DNA of 64,000 nucleotides, from NCBI RefSeq assembly GCF_900116405.1, contig NZ_FPAQ01000018.1, positions 1-64,000 on the forward strand. The letters run 5' to 3'. The stretch is from Halomonas saccharevitans. Lineage in GTDB: Bacteria; Pseudomonadota; Gammaproteobacteria; Pseudomonadales; Halomonadaceae. Below the pieces are notes generated by a model. The model ran no database searches and was not told where the DNA came from. It worked only from the letters and a program-made list of their open reading frames with translations. Shown here in pieces: positions 8,152 to 18,258 of this stretch; within the stretch, counting starts at the first letter, position 1, and each line of letters starts with the position of its first letter. A program made the translations under genes and the position numbers.

Positions 8152-10089
8152 GTGACCCTGCTACGACTGGAACAGCTGCAACTGGCTTACGGTACCCACG
8201 TACTGCTCGACGGCGCCGACCTGGTGCTGGAGAAGGGCGAGCGCCTGGCCCTGGTGGGGCGCAACGGCACCGGCAAGTCGACCCTGCTGAAGATCGTGTC
8301 GGGGGAGATCCAGGCCGACAGCGGCCACATCTGGCGCGCGCCGGGGCTGAAGATCGGCGTGCTCGCCCAGGAGTTGCCTGATGCCTGTGGGCAGACGATC
8401 TTCGACGTGGTGGCTCAGGGCCTCCCCGAGGCCGGCGAGCTGCTCTCCGAGTACCATCACCTGATTCACGACGACGATCCGGACATGGATCGCATGGCCA
8501 AGCTGCAGACTCGCATCGAGGCCATCGACGGCTGGTCCTTCCATCAGCGCATCGACGTGGTGCTGACCCGGCTGGGACTTCCCGAAGATGCCGCCATGGC
8601 CGATCTCTCCGGCGGCTGGCGCCGCCGCGTGGCCCTGGCCCGGGCGCTGGTCGCCGAGCCCGACCTGCTGCTGCTCGATGAGCCCACCAACCACCTGGAC
8701 CTGGACACCATCGCCTGGCTGGAGGAGCAGCTCGCCGACTTCAATGGCGCGGTGCTGTTCATCACCCACGACCGGGCCTTCCTCTCGAAGCTCGCCACGG
8801 CGATCCTCGAGCTCGATCGCGGGCGCCTGGGCCGCTACCCGGGTGACTACGCCGCCTACCAGGAACAGAAGCAGCACGAGCTGGAGATCGAGGCCCGGGA
8901 GAACGCCGAGTTCGACAAGAAGCTCGCCCGCGAGGAGGCGTGGATCCGCCAGGGCATCAAGGCGCGGCGGACCCGCAACGAGGGCCGGGTGCGGGCGCTG
9001 CAGCAGCTGCGTCATGAGCGCAGCGAGCGTCGCGAGCGCCAGGGCAAGGCCGCGCTCTCCGTGGACAGCGGCGCGCGCAGCGGCAAGCGGGTGGTGGAGC
9101 TCTCCCACGTCACCCACCGCTTCGGTGACGAGGTGGTGATCGACGACCTCAGCCTGGAGATCCAGCGCGGCGATCGCCTCGGCTTCATCGGTCGCAACGG
9201 CGCCGGCAAGACCACCCTGCTCAAGATCCTGCTCGGCGAGCTCGAGCCCAGCGAGGGTCAGGTGCTGCTCGGCACCAAGCTGCAGGTGGCCTATTTCGAC
9301 CAGCTGCGCGCCGGCCTGGAGCCGGAGAAGACCGTCTACGACAACGTCGCCCAGGGCAGCGATCGCATCAGCGTGGGCGGGCGCGACCGCCACGTGATGA
9401 GCTACCTGCAGGACTTCCTGTTCACCCCGGATCGCGTGCGCCAGCCGGTCAAGGCGCTCTCCGGCGGCGAGTCCAACCGCCTGCTGCTGGCCAAGCTGTT
9501 CACCCAGCCGGCTAACGTGCTGGTGCTCGACGAGCCGACCAACGACCTGGACGTCGAGACCCTGGAGCTGCTCGAGGAGCTGCTGCTCGACTTCGATGGC
9601 ACCCTGCTGCTGGTCTCCCACGACCGGGCCTTCATGGACAACGTGGTGACCAGCGTGCTGGCCTTCGAGGGTGAGGGCCGGGTGCAGGAGTACGTGGGCG
9701 GCTACACCGACTGGGTGCGTCAGGGCGGCAAGCTGCCGCCGGCGCCCTGGGAGGGGGCGGCCCGCCAGGGCGTCGAGCCGACGGCCGAGGCGGCCAGCAA
9801 GGAGAGTGAAGCCAGGGCGCAGAGCGAGGCGGCCCCGTCGCCGACGGCCCCCAAGCGCGTCAAGCTCTCCTACAAGCTGCAGCGCGAACTCGATGGCCTG
9901 CCCGCCGAGATCGAGCGACTCGAGACGGACGTCGCGGCCTTCGAGGAGCAGGTGGGAGCGCCGTCCTTCTATCAGCAGGAGGCCGAGACCGTCGCCGCGA
10001 CCCTGCAGTCGCTTCACGACACCCAGGCCGCGCTGGACGCGGCGATGGAGCGCTGGATGGAGCTGGAGGCGATGGCCGCCGGCGAGTGA
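8152..10089 (+). CDS. uup: ABC-F family ATPase Uup
   Basis: Uup is a soluble ABC-F ATPase that acts on ribosomes or branched DNA; it limits tandem-repeat deletion in E. coli. The 645-aa protein has two ATPase domains. The first has Walker A GRNGTGKST near residue 40, signature LSGGWRRR and Walker B LLLLDEPTNHLD; the second has GRNGAGKTT near residue 350, LSGGESNR and LVLDEPTNDLD. A charged linker lies between, and a C-terminal coiled-coil extension (KLSYKLQRELDGLPAEIERL) is typical of Uup. GTG 8152 is preceded by GAGGTGAACGC. A terminator follows after about 70 bases. Confidence 0.93.
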   Translation: MTLLRLEQLQLAYGTHVLLDGADLVLEKGERLALVGRNGTGKSTLLKIVSGEIQADSGHIWRAPGLKIGVLAQELPDACGQTIFDVVAQGLPEAGELLSEYHHLIHDDDPDMDRMAKLQTRIEAIDGWSFHQRIDVVLTRLGLPEDAAMADLSGGWRRRVALARALVAEPDLLLLDEPTNHLDLDTIAWLEEQLADFNGAVLFITHDRAFLSKLATAILELDRGRLGRYPGDYAAYQEQKQHELEIEARENAEFDKKLAREEAWIRQGIKARRTRNEGRVRALQQLRHERSERRERQGKAALSVDSGARSGKRVVELSHVTHRFGDEVVIDDLSLEIQRGDRLGFIGRNGAGKTTLLKILLGELEPSEGQVLLGTKLQVAYFDQLRAGLEPEKTVYDNVAQGSDRISVGGRDRHVMSYLQDFLFTPDRVRQPVKALSGGESNRLLLAKLFTQPANVLVLDEPTNDLDVETLELLEELLLDFDGTLLLVSHDRAFMDNVVTSVLAFEGEGRVQEYVGGYTDWVRQGGKLPPAPWEGAARQGVEPTAEAASKESEARAQSEAAPSPTAPKRVKLSYKLQRELDGLPAEIERLETDVAAFEEQVGAPSFYQQEAETVAATLQSLHDTQAALDAAMERWMELEAMAAGE

Positions 10090-10157
10090 CGGTTGCGGGC
10101 GCGCCGGCGGGCAGCGCCGGTGTTCCCCGCGGCCCGGTGAATCGGGCCTAGATGCGA

Positions 10158-10182
10158 GAAAGGCGCCCGAGGGGCGCCTTTC
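10158..10182. terminator. Bidirectional terminator between uup and uspA
   Basis: GAAAGGCGCCC pairs perfectly over 11 bases with GGGCGCCTTTC around a three-base loop. It lies between two convergent genes and can serve both. Confidence 0.85.
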
Positions 10183-10213
10183 CGAAGGGGGATCGCGGGG
10201 TCGTCTCGGCGGG

Positions 10214-10660
10214 TTACTCCTCGCTCTTGGCACCGACCCGCACGGCGAGCACGTCGCACTGGGCGCCATGCAGGACGCCGGTGGAGGTGGAGCCCAGCAG
10301 CAGGGCGAAGCCGTGCCGGCCGTGGGAGCCGACCACGATCAGATCGACGTCCTGCTCCTCGGCGAAGCGGTGGATCTCGGTGTCCGGCATGCCGACCACC
10401 ACGTGCTGATTCTCGCGGTCGACGTGGCCGTCGGCGATCTCGGCGAGACGCTGCTTGGCATGCTCGTCGAGCTGGTCCTGGATGCTGGTGAGATCCATGG
10501 GGATGTCGCCGCCGTAGGCGAAGCCCAGCGGCTCCAGGGTGTGCATGATGGACAGCTTGGCCTCGTTGCGATCGGCGATCTGCATCGCGCGCTCGAGGAC
10601 CTTGTGGGAGTCCTTGGTCAGGTCGACGGCGACCAGGACATGACGATATTCATTGCTCAT
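10214..10660 (-). CDS. Universal stress protein, UspA family
   Basis: A 148-aa protein with the Usp alpha/beta fold: an N-terminal strand HVLVAVDLTKDSHKVLERA, and near residue 110 the nucleotide-binding pattern VVGSHGRHGFALLLGSTS, fitting G-2x-G-9x-G-(S/T). It is therefore likely an ATP-binding Usp. Usp proteins are induced by growth arrest and stress. It is divergent from a membrane-protein gene with about 105 bases between the starts, and shares the terminator with uup. Confidence 0.92.
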   Translation of the reverse strand: MSNEYRHVLVAVDLTKDSHKVLERAMQIADRNEAKLSIMHTLEPLGFAYGGDIPMDLTSIQDQLDEHAKQRLAEIADGHVDRENQHVVVGMPDTEIHRFAEEQDVDLIVVGSHGRHGFALLLGSTSTGVLHGAQCDVLAVRVGAKSEE

Positions 10661-10767
10661 GGTGTGACTCTCCGTACCGCGTCCAGCGTGTCTGATGGTG
10701 CTTCAACTCTAGGACGCCTTGTAAGACAAGACAACGACTTGCGTCAATATTCAGCGAGGAGACCGCC

Positions 10768-11358
10768 ATGGTCTGGTTACTCATCATCGCCATCGTCGGA
10801 CTGGTCTTTGCTCCGGTGATGTGGCTCAAGCCCTCGCCCGCTCAGCGGCGCATGGGCAGGCTGCGCACGGCGGCTCGCCAGGCGGACGTGACGGTCAGGT
10901 TCGAGTCGCCGCCCCTTCACGGGGTGCGCGGGACCATGGCGGCCTACCGCTGGGCCTATTCCCAGCGGCACCCAGGGCCGGATTTCGTGCTGGTGCGCGA
11001 CGAGGCGGCCAGCGCCTCGCTGAAGCCCTTCCGGGAGGGCTGGCGCTGGCGCGTCGAGCCGCTGCGCCCGCTGCCGGTCGAGGCCCTGGCACGACTCGAG
11101 GACGCCCTGGCGGGGCTGCCCGGGGACGCGCTGGTGCTGGAGTCCGGCAGCCTTGCCCTGACCCTGTGGTGGGAGGAGACAGTGGCGATCGAGGCCCTGT
11201 CGCCGCTGCTGGCAAGGCTCACGGCGCTGCGCGATGCCCTCTCTGGGCGCCCCGATCGGCCGGGCCGCGATCGGCCGGGCCGCGATCGGCCGGGCCGCGA
11301 TCGGCCGGGCGGCAACCGGCCAAGCGGCCAGGCGGATACGCCCTCGATGCCGCGCTGA
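10768..11358 (+). CDS. Membrane-anchored hypothetical protein with repeat tail
   Basis: I do not recognise the family. The 196-aa protein starts with one hydrophobic segment (WLLIIAIVGLVFAPVMWL), followed by a basic stretch (PSPAQRRMGRLRTAARQA), so the body probably lies in the cytoplasm. The central domain has several Trp and Arg residues (AYRWAYSQRHPGPDF, then GWRWRVEPLRPL). The C-terminus is a tail of DRPGR repeats encoded by a 15-base tandem repeat. A good GAGGAG ribosome site lies upstream. The gene is convergent with slyA (6 bases between stops). Confidence 0.75.
   Translation: MVWLLIIAIVGLVFAPVMWLKPSPAQRRMGRLRTAARQADVTVRFESPPLHGVRGTMAAYRWAYSQRHPGPDFVLVRDEAASASLKPFREGWRWRVEPLRPLPVEALARLEDALAGLPGDALVLESGSLALTLWWEETVAIEALSPLLARLTALRDALSGRPDRPGRDRPGRDRPGRDRPGGNRPSGQADTPSMPR
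11254..11313 (+). repeat. 15-base tandem repeat, four copies plus a decayed fifth
   Basis: Four copies of a 15-base unit reading GATCGGCCGGGCCGC run head to tail; the last ends GGC. A weaker fifth unit extends to about 11328. Each copy encodes five residues (DRPGR), so copy-number change keeps the frame. Confidence 0.95.
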
Positions 11359-11364
11359 GGCCGC

Positions 11365-11808
11365 TCACTCCTGGGCTTCGCGGGCCTGGATCGCCAGGCC
11401 GTTATCCTCGATGCGTGACAGCAGGCTCGTCAGGTGCGCCACGTCCTCGGCATCGAGGCCGGCCAGCATCTCGGCGCGGGCCTGATCGACCACCGCATCG
11501 ATCTGCTGGAGCAGCGGCGTGGCCTCGTCGGTCAGGAAGATGCGTTTGGTGCGCCGATCCTGGTCGCAGCCGCGCCTCTCGATCAGCCCCTGCTCGGAGA
11601 GCTGGTCGAGGGTGCGCACCAGCGACGGCGCCTCGACGCCGATGGCTCGGGCCAGGTCGCACTGGGGCTGGCCGTCGCCGAGGCGCCACAGGTGATAGAG
11701 GGTGATCCAGCGCGTCTGGGTCAAGCCCAGGGGGGCCAGACGGCGGTCGAGGACGGCGCGCCACAGGCGCGGCACGCGAGACAGCTGGAAGCCGATGTTC
11801 TGGGGCAT
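11365..11808 (-). CDS. slyA: MarR family transcriptional regulator SlyA
   Basis: The sequence follows E. coli SlyA over most of its length: FQLSRVPRLWRAVLDRRLAP, LGLTQTRWITLYHL, GVEAPSLVRTLDQL, EQGLIERRGCDQDRRTKRI, and a C-terminal dimer helix. SlyA is a winged-helix dimer that counters H-NS-type silencing and responds to aromatic ligands. I choose the ATG giving MPQNIGFQ (147 aa, close to the 144-aa E. coli protein); ATGs at 11820 and 11868 are alternatives, and none has a strong ribosome site. No obvious target gene is adjacent; the DUF5924 gene lies upstream on the same strand. Confidence 0.88.
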   Translation of the reverse strand: MPQNIGFQLSRVPRLWRAVLDRRLAPLGLTQTRWITLYHLWRLGDGQPQCDLARAIGVEAPSLVRTLDQLSEQGLIERRGCDQDRRTKRIFLTDEATPLLQQIDAVVDQARAEMLAGLDAEDVAHLTSLLSRIEDNGLAIQAREAQE

Positions 11809-11989
11809 GGGTCTGTGCATCCGCGGGAAGTCTGACGGGATTGTCGGAACCACTGGCGTGAAATGCAAGCAGGCTTACCATTTCACCGGCGACACCCCGC
11901 ATCGCGTGCCCCTCTACTGTGCGCCCTGCGTATATCGCCCTTTGCCGACCCTCCCTTCATCAACGCTCCCTGTGGTGATCATTCTCCCG

Positions 11990-13201
11990 TCAACGGTCGC
12001 CGTCGCGGGCCGACGCGGGCTGCGGCAGCAGCCCGCGGATGTCCAGGCCGGGCATGCCGGAGGGTGCCTGGATCGTGCCGTCGGCCAGGGTGGCCGCTTC
12101 CCTGTCGTCGCTGACGGTGAAGCGCAGCACCCCGATGCGCTGATCGCTGTCGGTCATCACGTCGATGCGCCAGTCACCGCTCGGATCCTCGGGGAAGTTC
12201 TGCTTGTGGCTCCAGGCCCGGTAGCCCGCCGCTCGCCCGCCCCGGATCGCCAGCGGTATGCGGTCGACCTCCACGCCGTCGTGCCGCCAGACGTGCACGA
12301 TCTCCTCGTTCAGGCCGCGGGGCGCATGGATCGCCGTGTAGGCATAGAGCCCCTGGCCGGTCAGGGCCGCCGGGGGCAGCGGCGTGCTGCCCAGCGGATG
12401 GCGTGCCTGGCGCGCGAAGGCCGGAGAGAGCGCGCTGCCCGAGATCCACAGGCTGGCGGGTGGCACCCAGGCCCGACCGGCCCAGGCGGCGCCCGCCAGC
12501 AGCGGCAGCAGGGCCAGCATCGCCAGCACGCGGGGCGTGCTCAGCGGGCGCAGCAGCTGCATAAGGCTCGGCAGGCTGAACAGCAGCATGGCAACGGTGG
12601 CCAGCACCAGGCTCTGGCCGGTGGTCAGCTGCAGCAGGGTCGGCAGGGTGACCAGCACCACCACGAACACGCACTGGGCGTGGAAGGCGAAGTAGAGCCA
12701 GCGATGACGCTCGGCCATTCGGTAGTAGAGCGGGTCGAGGATCGACAGCAGCGCCATGGCCAGGAGCAGCAGGGTGAAAAGCGCCTGGCCGCTGTGCCAT
12801 ACCGTGGTGGCCAGCAGGAACGGCAGGACGAAGAACAGGGTCTCCTGGTGGATCAGCTGGGCGATGAAGGCGGTTACCCCGCGGGGCAGCGCCGGGTAGC
12901 CGCGGCGCTCCAGCAGGCGGCCGATCAGGCTCTCGGAGAGCAGCAGGATCCAGGCCATCAGCATGCCCAGCGCCAGCATGGCTCCCAGCCACTGCTGGCG
13001 CTCCACCAGGAAGAAGCTGGCCAGGCCCGCCGCCAGGGCCATCGGTGGCCACAGCCAGCGCCAGGGCCTCAGGCATTCCATCAGGCGCTCTAGGTGCGCC
13101 TGCCAGACCGCCAGCCGCGACGGTGGCCCGTCGGCAGGTGGCTCGGCGGAGTGCGGCTCTGTCGATAGAGAGGGGAGATCGGTGTGGGGCGCTCGCGTCA
13201 T
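11990..13201 (-). CDS. DUF5924 membrane protein with C-terminal DUF2914 domain
   Basis: The 403-aa protein has a cytoplasmic N-terminus rich in Pro/Ser, then about seven hydrophobic segments between roughly residues 45 and 250. A C-terminal soluble domain of the DUF2914 type follows: GLYAYTAIHAPRGLNEEIVH, VWRHDGVEVDRIPLAIRGGR, GYRAWSHKQNFPEDPSGDWR, and a final beta strand containing RFTV. That domain is usually periplasmic. Function is unknown. It lies divergent to fadB with about 145 bases between. Confidence 0.82.
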   Translation of the reverse strand: MTRAPHTDLPSLSTEPHSAEPPADGPPSRLAVWQAHLERLMECLRPWRWLWPPMALAAGLASFFLVERQQWLGAMLALGMLMAWILLLSESLIGRLLERRGYPALPRGVTAFIAQLIHQETLFFVLPFLLATTVWHSGQALFTLLLLAMALLSILDPLYYRMAERHRWLYFAFHAQCVFVVVLVTLPTLLQLTTGQSLVLATVAMLLFSLPSLMQLLRPLSTPRVLAMLALLPLLAGAAWAGRAWVPPASLWISGSALSPAFARQARHPLGSTPLPPAALTGQGLYAYTAIHAPRGLNEEIVHVWRHDGVEVDRIPLAIRGGRAAGYRAWSHKQNFPEDPSGDWRIDVMTDSDQRIGVLRFTVSDDREAATLADGTIQAPSGMPGLDIRGLLPQPASARDGDR

Positions 13202-13346
13202 GGCCGCATCTTACCAGTATGGCCTCTTGCCGGGTGAGCCGCTCTCTACCTGCCATGCTGGAGGAACGGGCTTGACGTGGACGCGGGACTGTCCCAAGCT
13301 GTCGAAAATCAAACGGCCGTATGAATTCCTGTAGGGAGATTCGTGG

Positions 13347-15536
13347 ATGATCTATCAAGGCAATGCCATCACGGTGGCGCGTGGTCCCGAGGATGGCGGC
13401 GATGACATCGCCAGGCTCACTCTCGATCTGAAGGGCGAGTCCATCAACAAGCTCTCCAGCGCCGTGATCGAGGAGCTCGGCCACGCCGTCGAGGCGATCC
13501 GTGCCGAGCAGGGCCTCACGGGGCTGGTGATCGGCAGCGCCAAGGAGGTCTTCATCGTCGGTGCCGACATCACCGAGTTTCACGGCATGTTCGAGCAGGG
13601 CGACGAATCGCTCAAGGCCATGCTCGAGCGCGTGCACGGCATCTTCAATGCCATCGAGGACCTGCCGTTTCCCACCGTCACCGCGATCAACGGCCTGGCG
13701 CTGGGCGGCGGCTGCGAGCTGACCCTGACCACCGATTTTCGCGTCATGGCCGAGTCGGCGAAGATTGGCCTGCCCGAGACCCAACTCGGCATCCTGCCGG
13801 GCTGGGGTGGCTGCGTGCGCCTGCCGCGGCTGATAGGCGCCGACAACGCCGTGGAGTGGATCGCCGGTGGCAAGGAGAACCGCGCCGAGGCGGCCCTCTC
13901 GATGGGTGCCGTGGATGCGGTGGTGCCCCAGGCGGAGCTCGATTCGGCGGCGCTGGACATCCTGGCCCGCGCCCACGACGGCGAACTCGACTATCGCGGG
14001 CGCCGGGCGCAGAAGCAGGCCCCGCTGAACCTCGGCCCCATCGAGCAGATGATGGCCTTCGAGACCGCCAAGGGCTACGTGGCCGGCAAGGCGGGCCCGC
14101 ACTACCCGGCGCCGGTAGAGGCCATCAAGGTCATCCAGAAGGGCGCCGGCGAGACCCGTGAGCGGGCCCAGGCCATCGAGGGCAAGGCCTTCGCCAAGCT
14201 GGCGCTCTCCGACGTGGCCTTCAACCTGGTCGGGCTCTTCCTGAACGACCAGGTGGTCAAGAAGAAGGGCAGTCGCTATGAGCGCGAGGCCCGCCCGATC
14301 GCCCAGGCCGCGGTGCTGGGGGCCGGCATCATGGGCGGCGGCATCGCCTACCAGAGCGCCTCGAAGGGCACGCCGATCCTGATGAAGGACATCAAGGACG
14401 AGGCCATCGAACTCGGCCTCAAGGAGGCGCGCAAGCTGTTCGCCAAGCAGGTCGAACGCAAGAAGCTGACCAGCGCCCAGATGGCCGAGAAGCTGACCAA
14501 CATCCGCCCGACGCTCTCCTACGGCGACTTCGATCACGTCGACCTGGTGGTCGAGGCGGTGGTCGAGAACCCCAAGGTAAAGGACGCCGTGCTGACCGAG
14601 GTGGAAGGGCAGGTCGGCGAGCACACCGTGCTCACCTCCAACACCTCGACCATCTCGATCACGCGCCTGGCCGAGAACCTCAAGCGCCCCGAGAACTTCT
14701 GTGGCATGCACTTCTTCAACCCGGTGCACCGCATGCCGCTGGTCGAGGTCATCCGCGGGGAGAAGACCTCGGATGCCGCCGTGGCGGCGACCGTGGCCTA
14801 CGCCCGCGCCATGGGCAAGACCCCCATCGTGGTCAACGACTGCCCGGGCTTTCTGGTCAACCGGGTGCTCTTCCCTTACTTCGGCGGCTTCAGCCAGCTG
14901 GTGGCGCAGGGCGCCGACTTCCGGCACATCGACAAGGTGATGGAGCGTTTCGGCTGGCCGATGGGCCCCGCCTATCTGCTCGACGTGGTGGGCATGGATA
15001 CCGCGGTGCACGCCGGTGAGGTGATGGCCGAGGGCTTCCCGGAGCGCATGGCCGGCATGGGCGGCGACGGCGACCGGAGCGCCATCCAGGTCATGGTCGA
15101 CAACGATCGCCTGGGTCAGAAGAACGACCGGGGCTTCTACGCCTACGAGGAAGACCGGAAGGGCAAGCCGAAGAAGGTCGTCGACGACGCGGCCATCGAA
15201 CTGGTCAAGGGCGTGGCGACGTCACACCGCGAGTTCTCCGACGAGGAGATCATCGCCCGGATGATGGTGCCGCTGTGCCTGGAGGCCGTGCGCTGCCTCG
15301 AGGATGACATCGTGGCAAGCCCGGCCGAGGCCGACATGGCGCTGATCTACGGCATCGGCTTTCCGCCGTTTCGCGGCGGCGCGCTGCGCTACATCGACGC
15401 CATGGGCCTCGATGCCTTCGTCGATCAGGCCGACCGCCTGGCAGAAGAGCTGGGGCCGCTCTATGCGCCCACCGAACGGCTGCGCGAGATGGCCAGCGCC
15501 GGCGAGCGTTTCTATCCCGCCCCGTCCCCGGCCTGA
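13347..15536 (+). CDS. fadB: Fatty acid oxidation complex alpha subunit FadB
   Basis: FadB carries enoyl-CoA hydratase/isomerase and 3-hydroxyacyl-CoA dehydrogenase activities of beta-oxidation. The 729-aa protein, the size of E. coli FadB, has an N-terminal crotonase domain ([20 protein letters not shown] and [17 protein letters not shown]). The NAD domain follows from about residue 315 ([19 protein letters not shown]), with dehydrogenase landmarks [29 protein letters not shown] and [20 protein letters not shown] site lies eight bases before ATG. fadA follows 51 bases on, giving the usual fadBA operon. Confidence 0.97.
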   Translation: MIYQGNAITVARGPEDGGDDIARLTLDLKGESINKLSSAVIEELGHAVEAIRAEQGLTGLVIGSAKEVFIVGADITEFHGMFEQGDESLKAMLERVHGIFNAIEDLPFPTVTAINGLALGGGCELTLTTDFRVMAESAKIGLPETQLGILPGWGGCVRLPRLIGADNAVEWIAGGKENRAEAALSMGAVDAVVPQAELDSAALDILARAHDGELDYRGRRAQKQAPLNLGPIEQMMAFETAKGYVAGKAGPHYPAPVEAIKVIQKGAGETRERAQAIEGKAFAKLALSDVAFNLVGLFLNDQVVKKKGSRYEREARPIAQAAVLGAGIMGGGIAYQSASKGTPILMKDIKDEAIELGLKEARKLFAKQVERKKLTSAQMAEKLTNIRPTLSYGDFDHVDLVVEAVVENPKVKDAVLTEVEGQVGEHTVLTSNTSTISITRLAENLKRPENFCGMHFFNPVHRMPLVEVIRGEKTSDAAVAATVAYARAMGKTPIVVNDCPGFLVNRVLFPYFGGFSQLVAQGADFRHIDKVMERFGWPMGPAYLLDVVGMDTAVHAGEVMAEGFPERMAGMGGDGDRSAIQVMVDNDRLGQKNDRGFYAYEEDRKGKPKKVVDDAAIELVKGVATSHREFSDEEIIARMMVPLCLEAVRCLEDDIVASPAEADMALIYGIGFPPFRGGALRYIDAMGLDAFVDQADRLAEELGPLYAPTERLREMASAGERFYPAPSPA

Positions 15537-15584
15537 GGCCACGACCCACGATCGGCAAGTGTCGGACAGAATTCCAAGGAGTAA

Positions 15585-16766
<1,182 letters not shown>

Positions 16767-16804
16767 CCGCAACCACCGGGTTCGCGGCCAGGCCACGACG
16801 TCGA

Positions 16805-16840
16805 ACGCACAACGGCACCCTCAGGGGTGCCGTTGTGCGT
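16805..16840 (+). terminator. Hairpin after fadA
   Basis: ACGCACAACGGCACCC pairs perfectly over 16 bases with GGGTGCCGTTGTGCGT around a TCAG loop. No T-run follows, so it may be a weak or Rho-assisted terminator, or mainly an mRNA-stabilising 3' hairpin. Confidence 0.7.
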
Positions 16841-16890
16841 TGTGAAGGTAAGTCGCGACGGTGCGTTATGGCCCTTCGCGGCTAACTGCC

Positions 16891-16912
16891 TTATTGAGGT
16901 AATACTCAATAA
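16891..16912. promoter_or_regulatory. AT-rich perfect palindrome in a convergent gap
   Basis: TTATTGAG and CTCAATAA are perfect inverted repeats separated by six bases (GTAATA). The element is AT-rich in a GC-rich surrounding and lies between the ends of two convergent genes, so it is not an obvious promoter operator for either. No T-run follows, and the stem would be weak as a terminator. Confidence 0.5.
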
Positions 16913-17033
16913 ACCGGGTTTCTGCTTCGGGAAGCTGCCGGGACACTCTTGAGGTTTAGCATGACGCGTCCAAGGGGAGGGGAATGTTCCTGGTGCGTCG
17001 AGGGCGAAACATCATGCTGTATCTCGAACGGCG

Positions 17034-17495
17034 TTACAGGATGCCGGCGTCGAGCCCCGCGGCCAGCGCCATGGCCAGCTCCTCTACCTGATTGGCGAAG
17101 CCCTCCTGCCACTCGCCGCGCAGGATCAGCGGCGCCTGCACCCACTTCCAGCGCAGCCCGGTGACGATGCTCTCCACAGCGCGCCGAGTGCCGGTGCCGT
17201 CGTGGCCGGCGCGCACATAGAGTGCGCAGGGCAGCCCCTGCTGCTCTTCCAGCACCGGGTAGTAGCTGCGATCGAAGAAGTCCTTGAGGGCGCCGCTCAT
17301 GGTGCCGAGGTTCTCGGTGGTGCCGAGCAGGATGGCATCGCAGGCCCGCACGTCCTCGGGGCCTGTTTCCAGCGGCGGCATGACCACCACCTCCACGTCC
17401 TCGATGTCCGGGTGGCGGGCGCCGCGCTCGGCGGCCTCGCGCAGTCGGCGGGTATTGGGTGAGGGCGCATGGGCCACGATCAGCAGGCGAGGCAT
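17034..17495 (-). CDS. Flavodoxin-fold protein (NAD(P)H-dependent oxidoreductase type)
   Basis: A 153-aa protein with the flavodoxin-like pattern: first strand MPRLLIVAHAPSPNTRRLRE with the phosphate-binding loop, then DAILLGTTENLGTMSGALKD followed by FFDRSYYP, which resembles the FMN-binding loop of the WrbA/flavodoxin group. The third loop reads YVRAGHDGTGTRRAVESI. It probably binds FMN and acts as a small quinone or general oxidoreductase; no partner is adjacent. The K+ channel gene lies upstream on the same strand. Confidence 0.8.
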   Translation of the reverse strand: MPRLLIVAHAPSPNTRRLREAAERGARHPDIEDVEVVVMPPLETGPEDVRACDAILLGTTENLGTMSGALKDFFDRSYYPVLEEQQGLPCALYVRAGHDGTGTRRAVESIVTGLRWKWVQAPLILRGEWQEGFANQVEELAMALAAGLDAGIL

Positions 17496-17608
17496 GGCGA
17501 TCTCCCGAGGGATGAGTGTCGCCTGCCATCATGCCATGGGGCGGGCTCGCCGACAGGGGGGCCAAGGCCGCGTCGCCCTCGTCATCCTCCCTTTCTGCTC
17601 AGGCTCCG

Positions 17609-18079
17609 TCAGCGCTCGCGGCGGGCGGACCAGTGGCGCTGCATCTCGAGGAAGGTGATCGAGGCCGACCAGGTGATCAGCATCAGGCCGATCAGCGCCT
17701 CGGTGCCGGTGATGAACCGGATCGGTCCCGTCGGCACCAGGTCACCGTAGCCCAGGGTGGTGTAGGTGATCGCCGAGAAGTAGACGTAGTCAAAGAAATC
17801 GAGGCTTGCCATGCCGACCAGTTCGCCGGTCAGGGGGTGCGCGCCGAGCAGCGCGAGGGCGAAGGCGAAGAGCCAGATCTGGGCAACATGGGTGCCGAAC
17901 AGCACGAAGCTCAGCATCAAGAAGCGCACGCGCAGGGAGTGGCGCGACCGCTCCAGGCGCTGCCAGAGGCGCAGCGACACCTCGTAGTGCATCAGGATGC
18001 AGATCAGCACGGTGACCAGGGTGATCGCCACCGCCCAGAGATGACCGTTGTAGAGCGAGGCAGCGAGCACGGTGGGCAT
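17609..18079 (-). CDS. Two-TM-core potassium channel family protein
   Basis: The 156-aa protein has an Ion_trans_2-type pore: a selectivity filter TLGYGD preceded by the pore helix FDYVYFSAITYT and followed by a hydrophobic inner helix (TGTEALIGLMLITWSASITF). Two more hydrophobic segments precede it (HLWAVAITLVTVLICILMHY and FLMLSFVLFGTHVAQIWLF), so the topology is about four membrane spans with no RCK or cyclic-nucleotide domain. It likely conducts K+ passively. It is divergent from the AMP-phosphorylase-like operon. Confidence 0.88.
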   Translation of the reverse strand: MPTVLAASLYNGHLWAVAITLVTVLICILMHYEVSLRLWQRLERSRHSLRVRFLMLSFVLFGTHVAQIWLFAFALALLGAHPLTGELVGMASLDFFDYVYFSAITYTTLGYGDLVPTGPIRFITGTEALIGLMLITWSASITFLEMQRHWSARRER

Positions 18080-18258
18080 TCCTCGGGTCGAATAAACGGC
18101 AAGCCTAGCGCGATCCCGCCCCCGCCGTCACGGGCCTGGCGAGGCCCCTGAAATGACGCTGCCCCGGGACGCTGCTAGGCTGAAGCCATTTCTCATCGGG
18201 TGACCTGCCCGCGCTCCCCCGGCGCGGCGCCAACCAGGCACCCCGCAAGGACTACACG

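Noticed and set aside
8161-10269. 702-codon open frame antisense to uup
   Set aside because: Uup has both ABC cassettes; the antisense frame has only low-complexity Leu/Gln/Gly composition.
11254-11328. CRISPR-like array
   Set aside because: The units are contiguous 15-mers without spacers and lie inside a coding frame; no cas genes are present.
12174-15011. 945-codon open frame antisense to fadB and the DUF5924 gene
   Set aside because: It is a shadow of high third-position GC; fadB on the other strand matches its family throughout. The antisense translation is Gly/Ala/Arg/His-rich without recognisable domains.
16981-17090. Short plus-strand ORF after GGGGAGGGGA, starting MFLVRRGRN
   Set aside because: The ribosome site is too close to the ATG, and the frame runs into the convergent flavodoxin gene with no sign of conservation.
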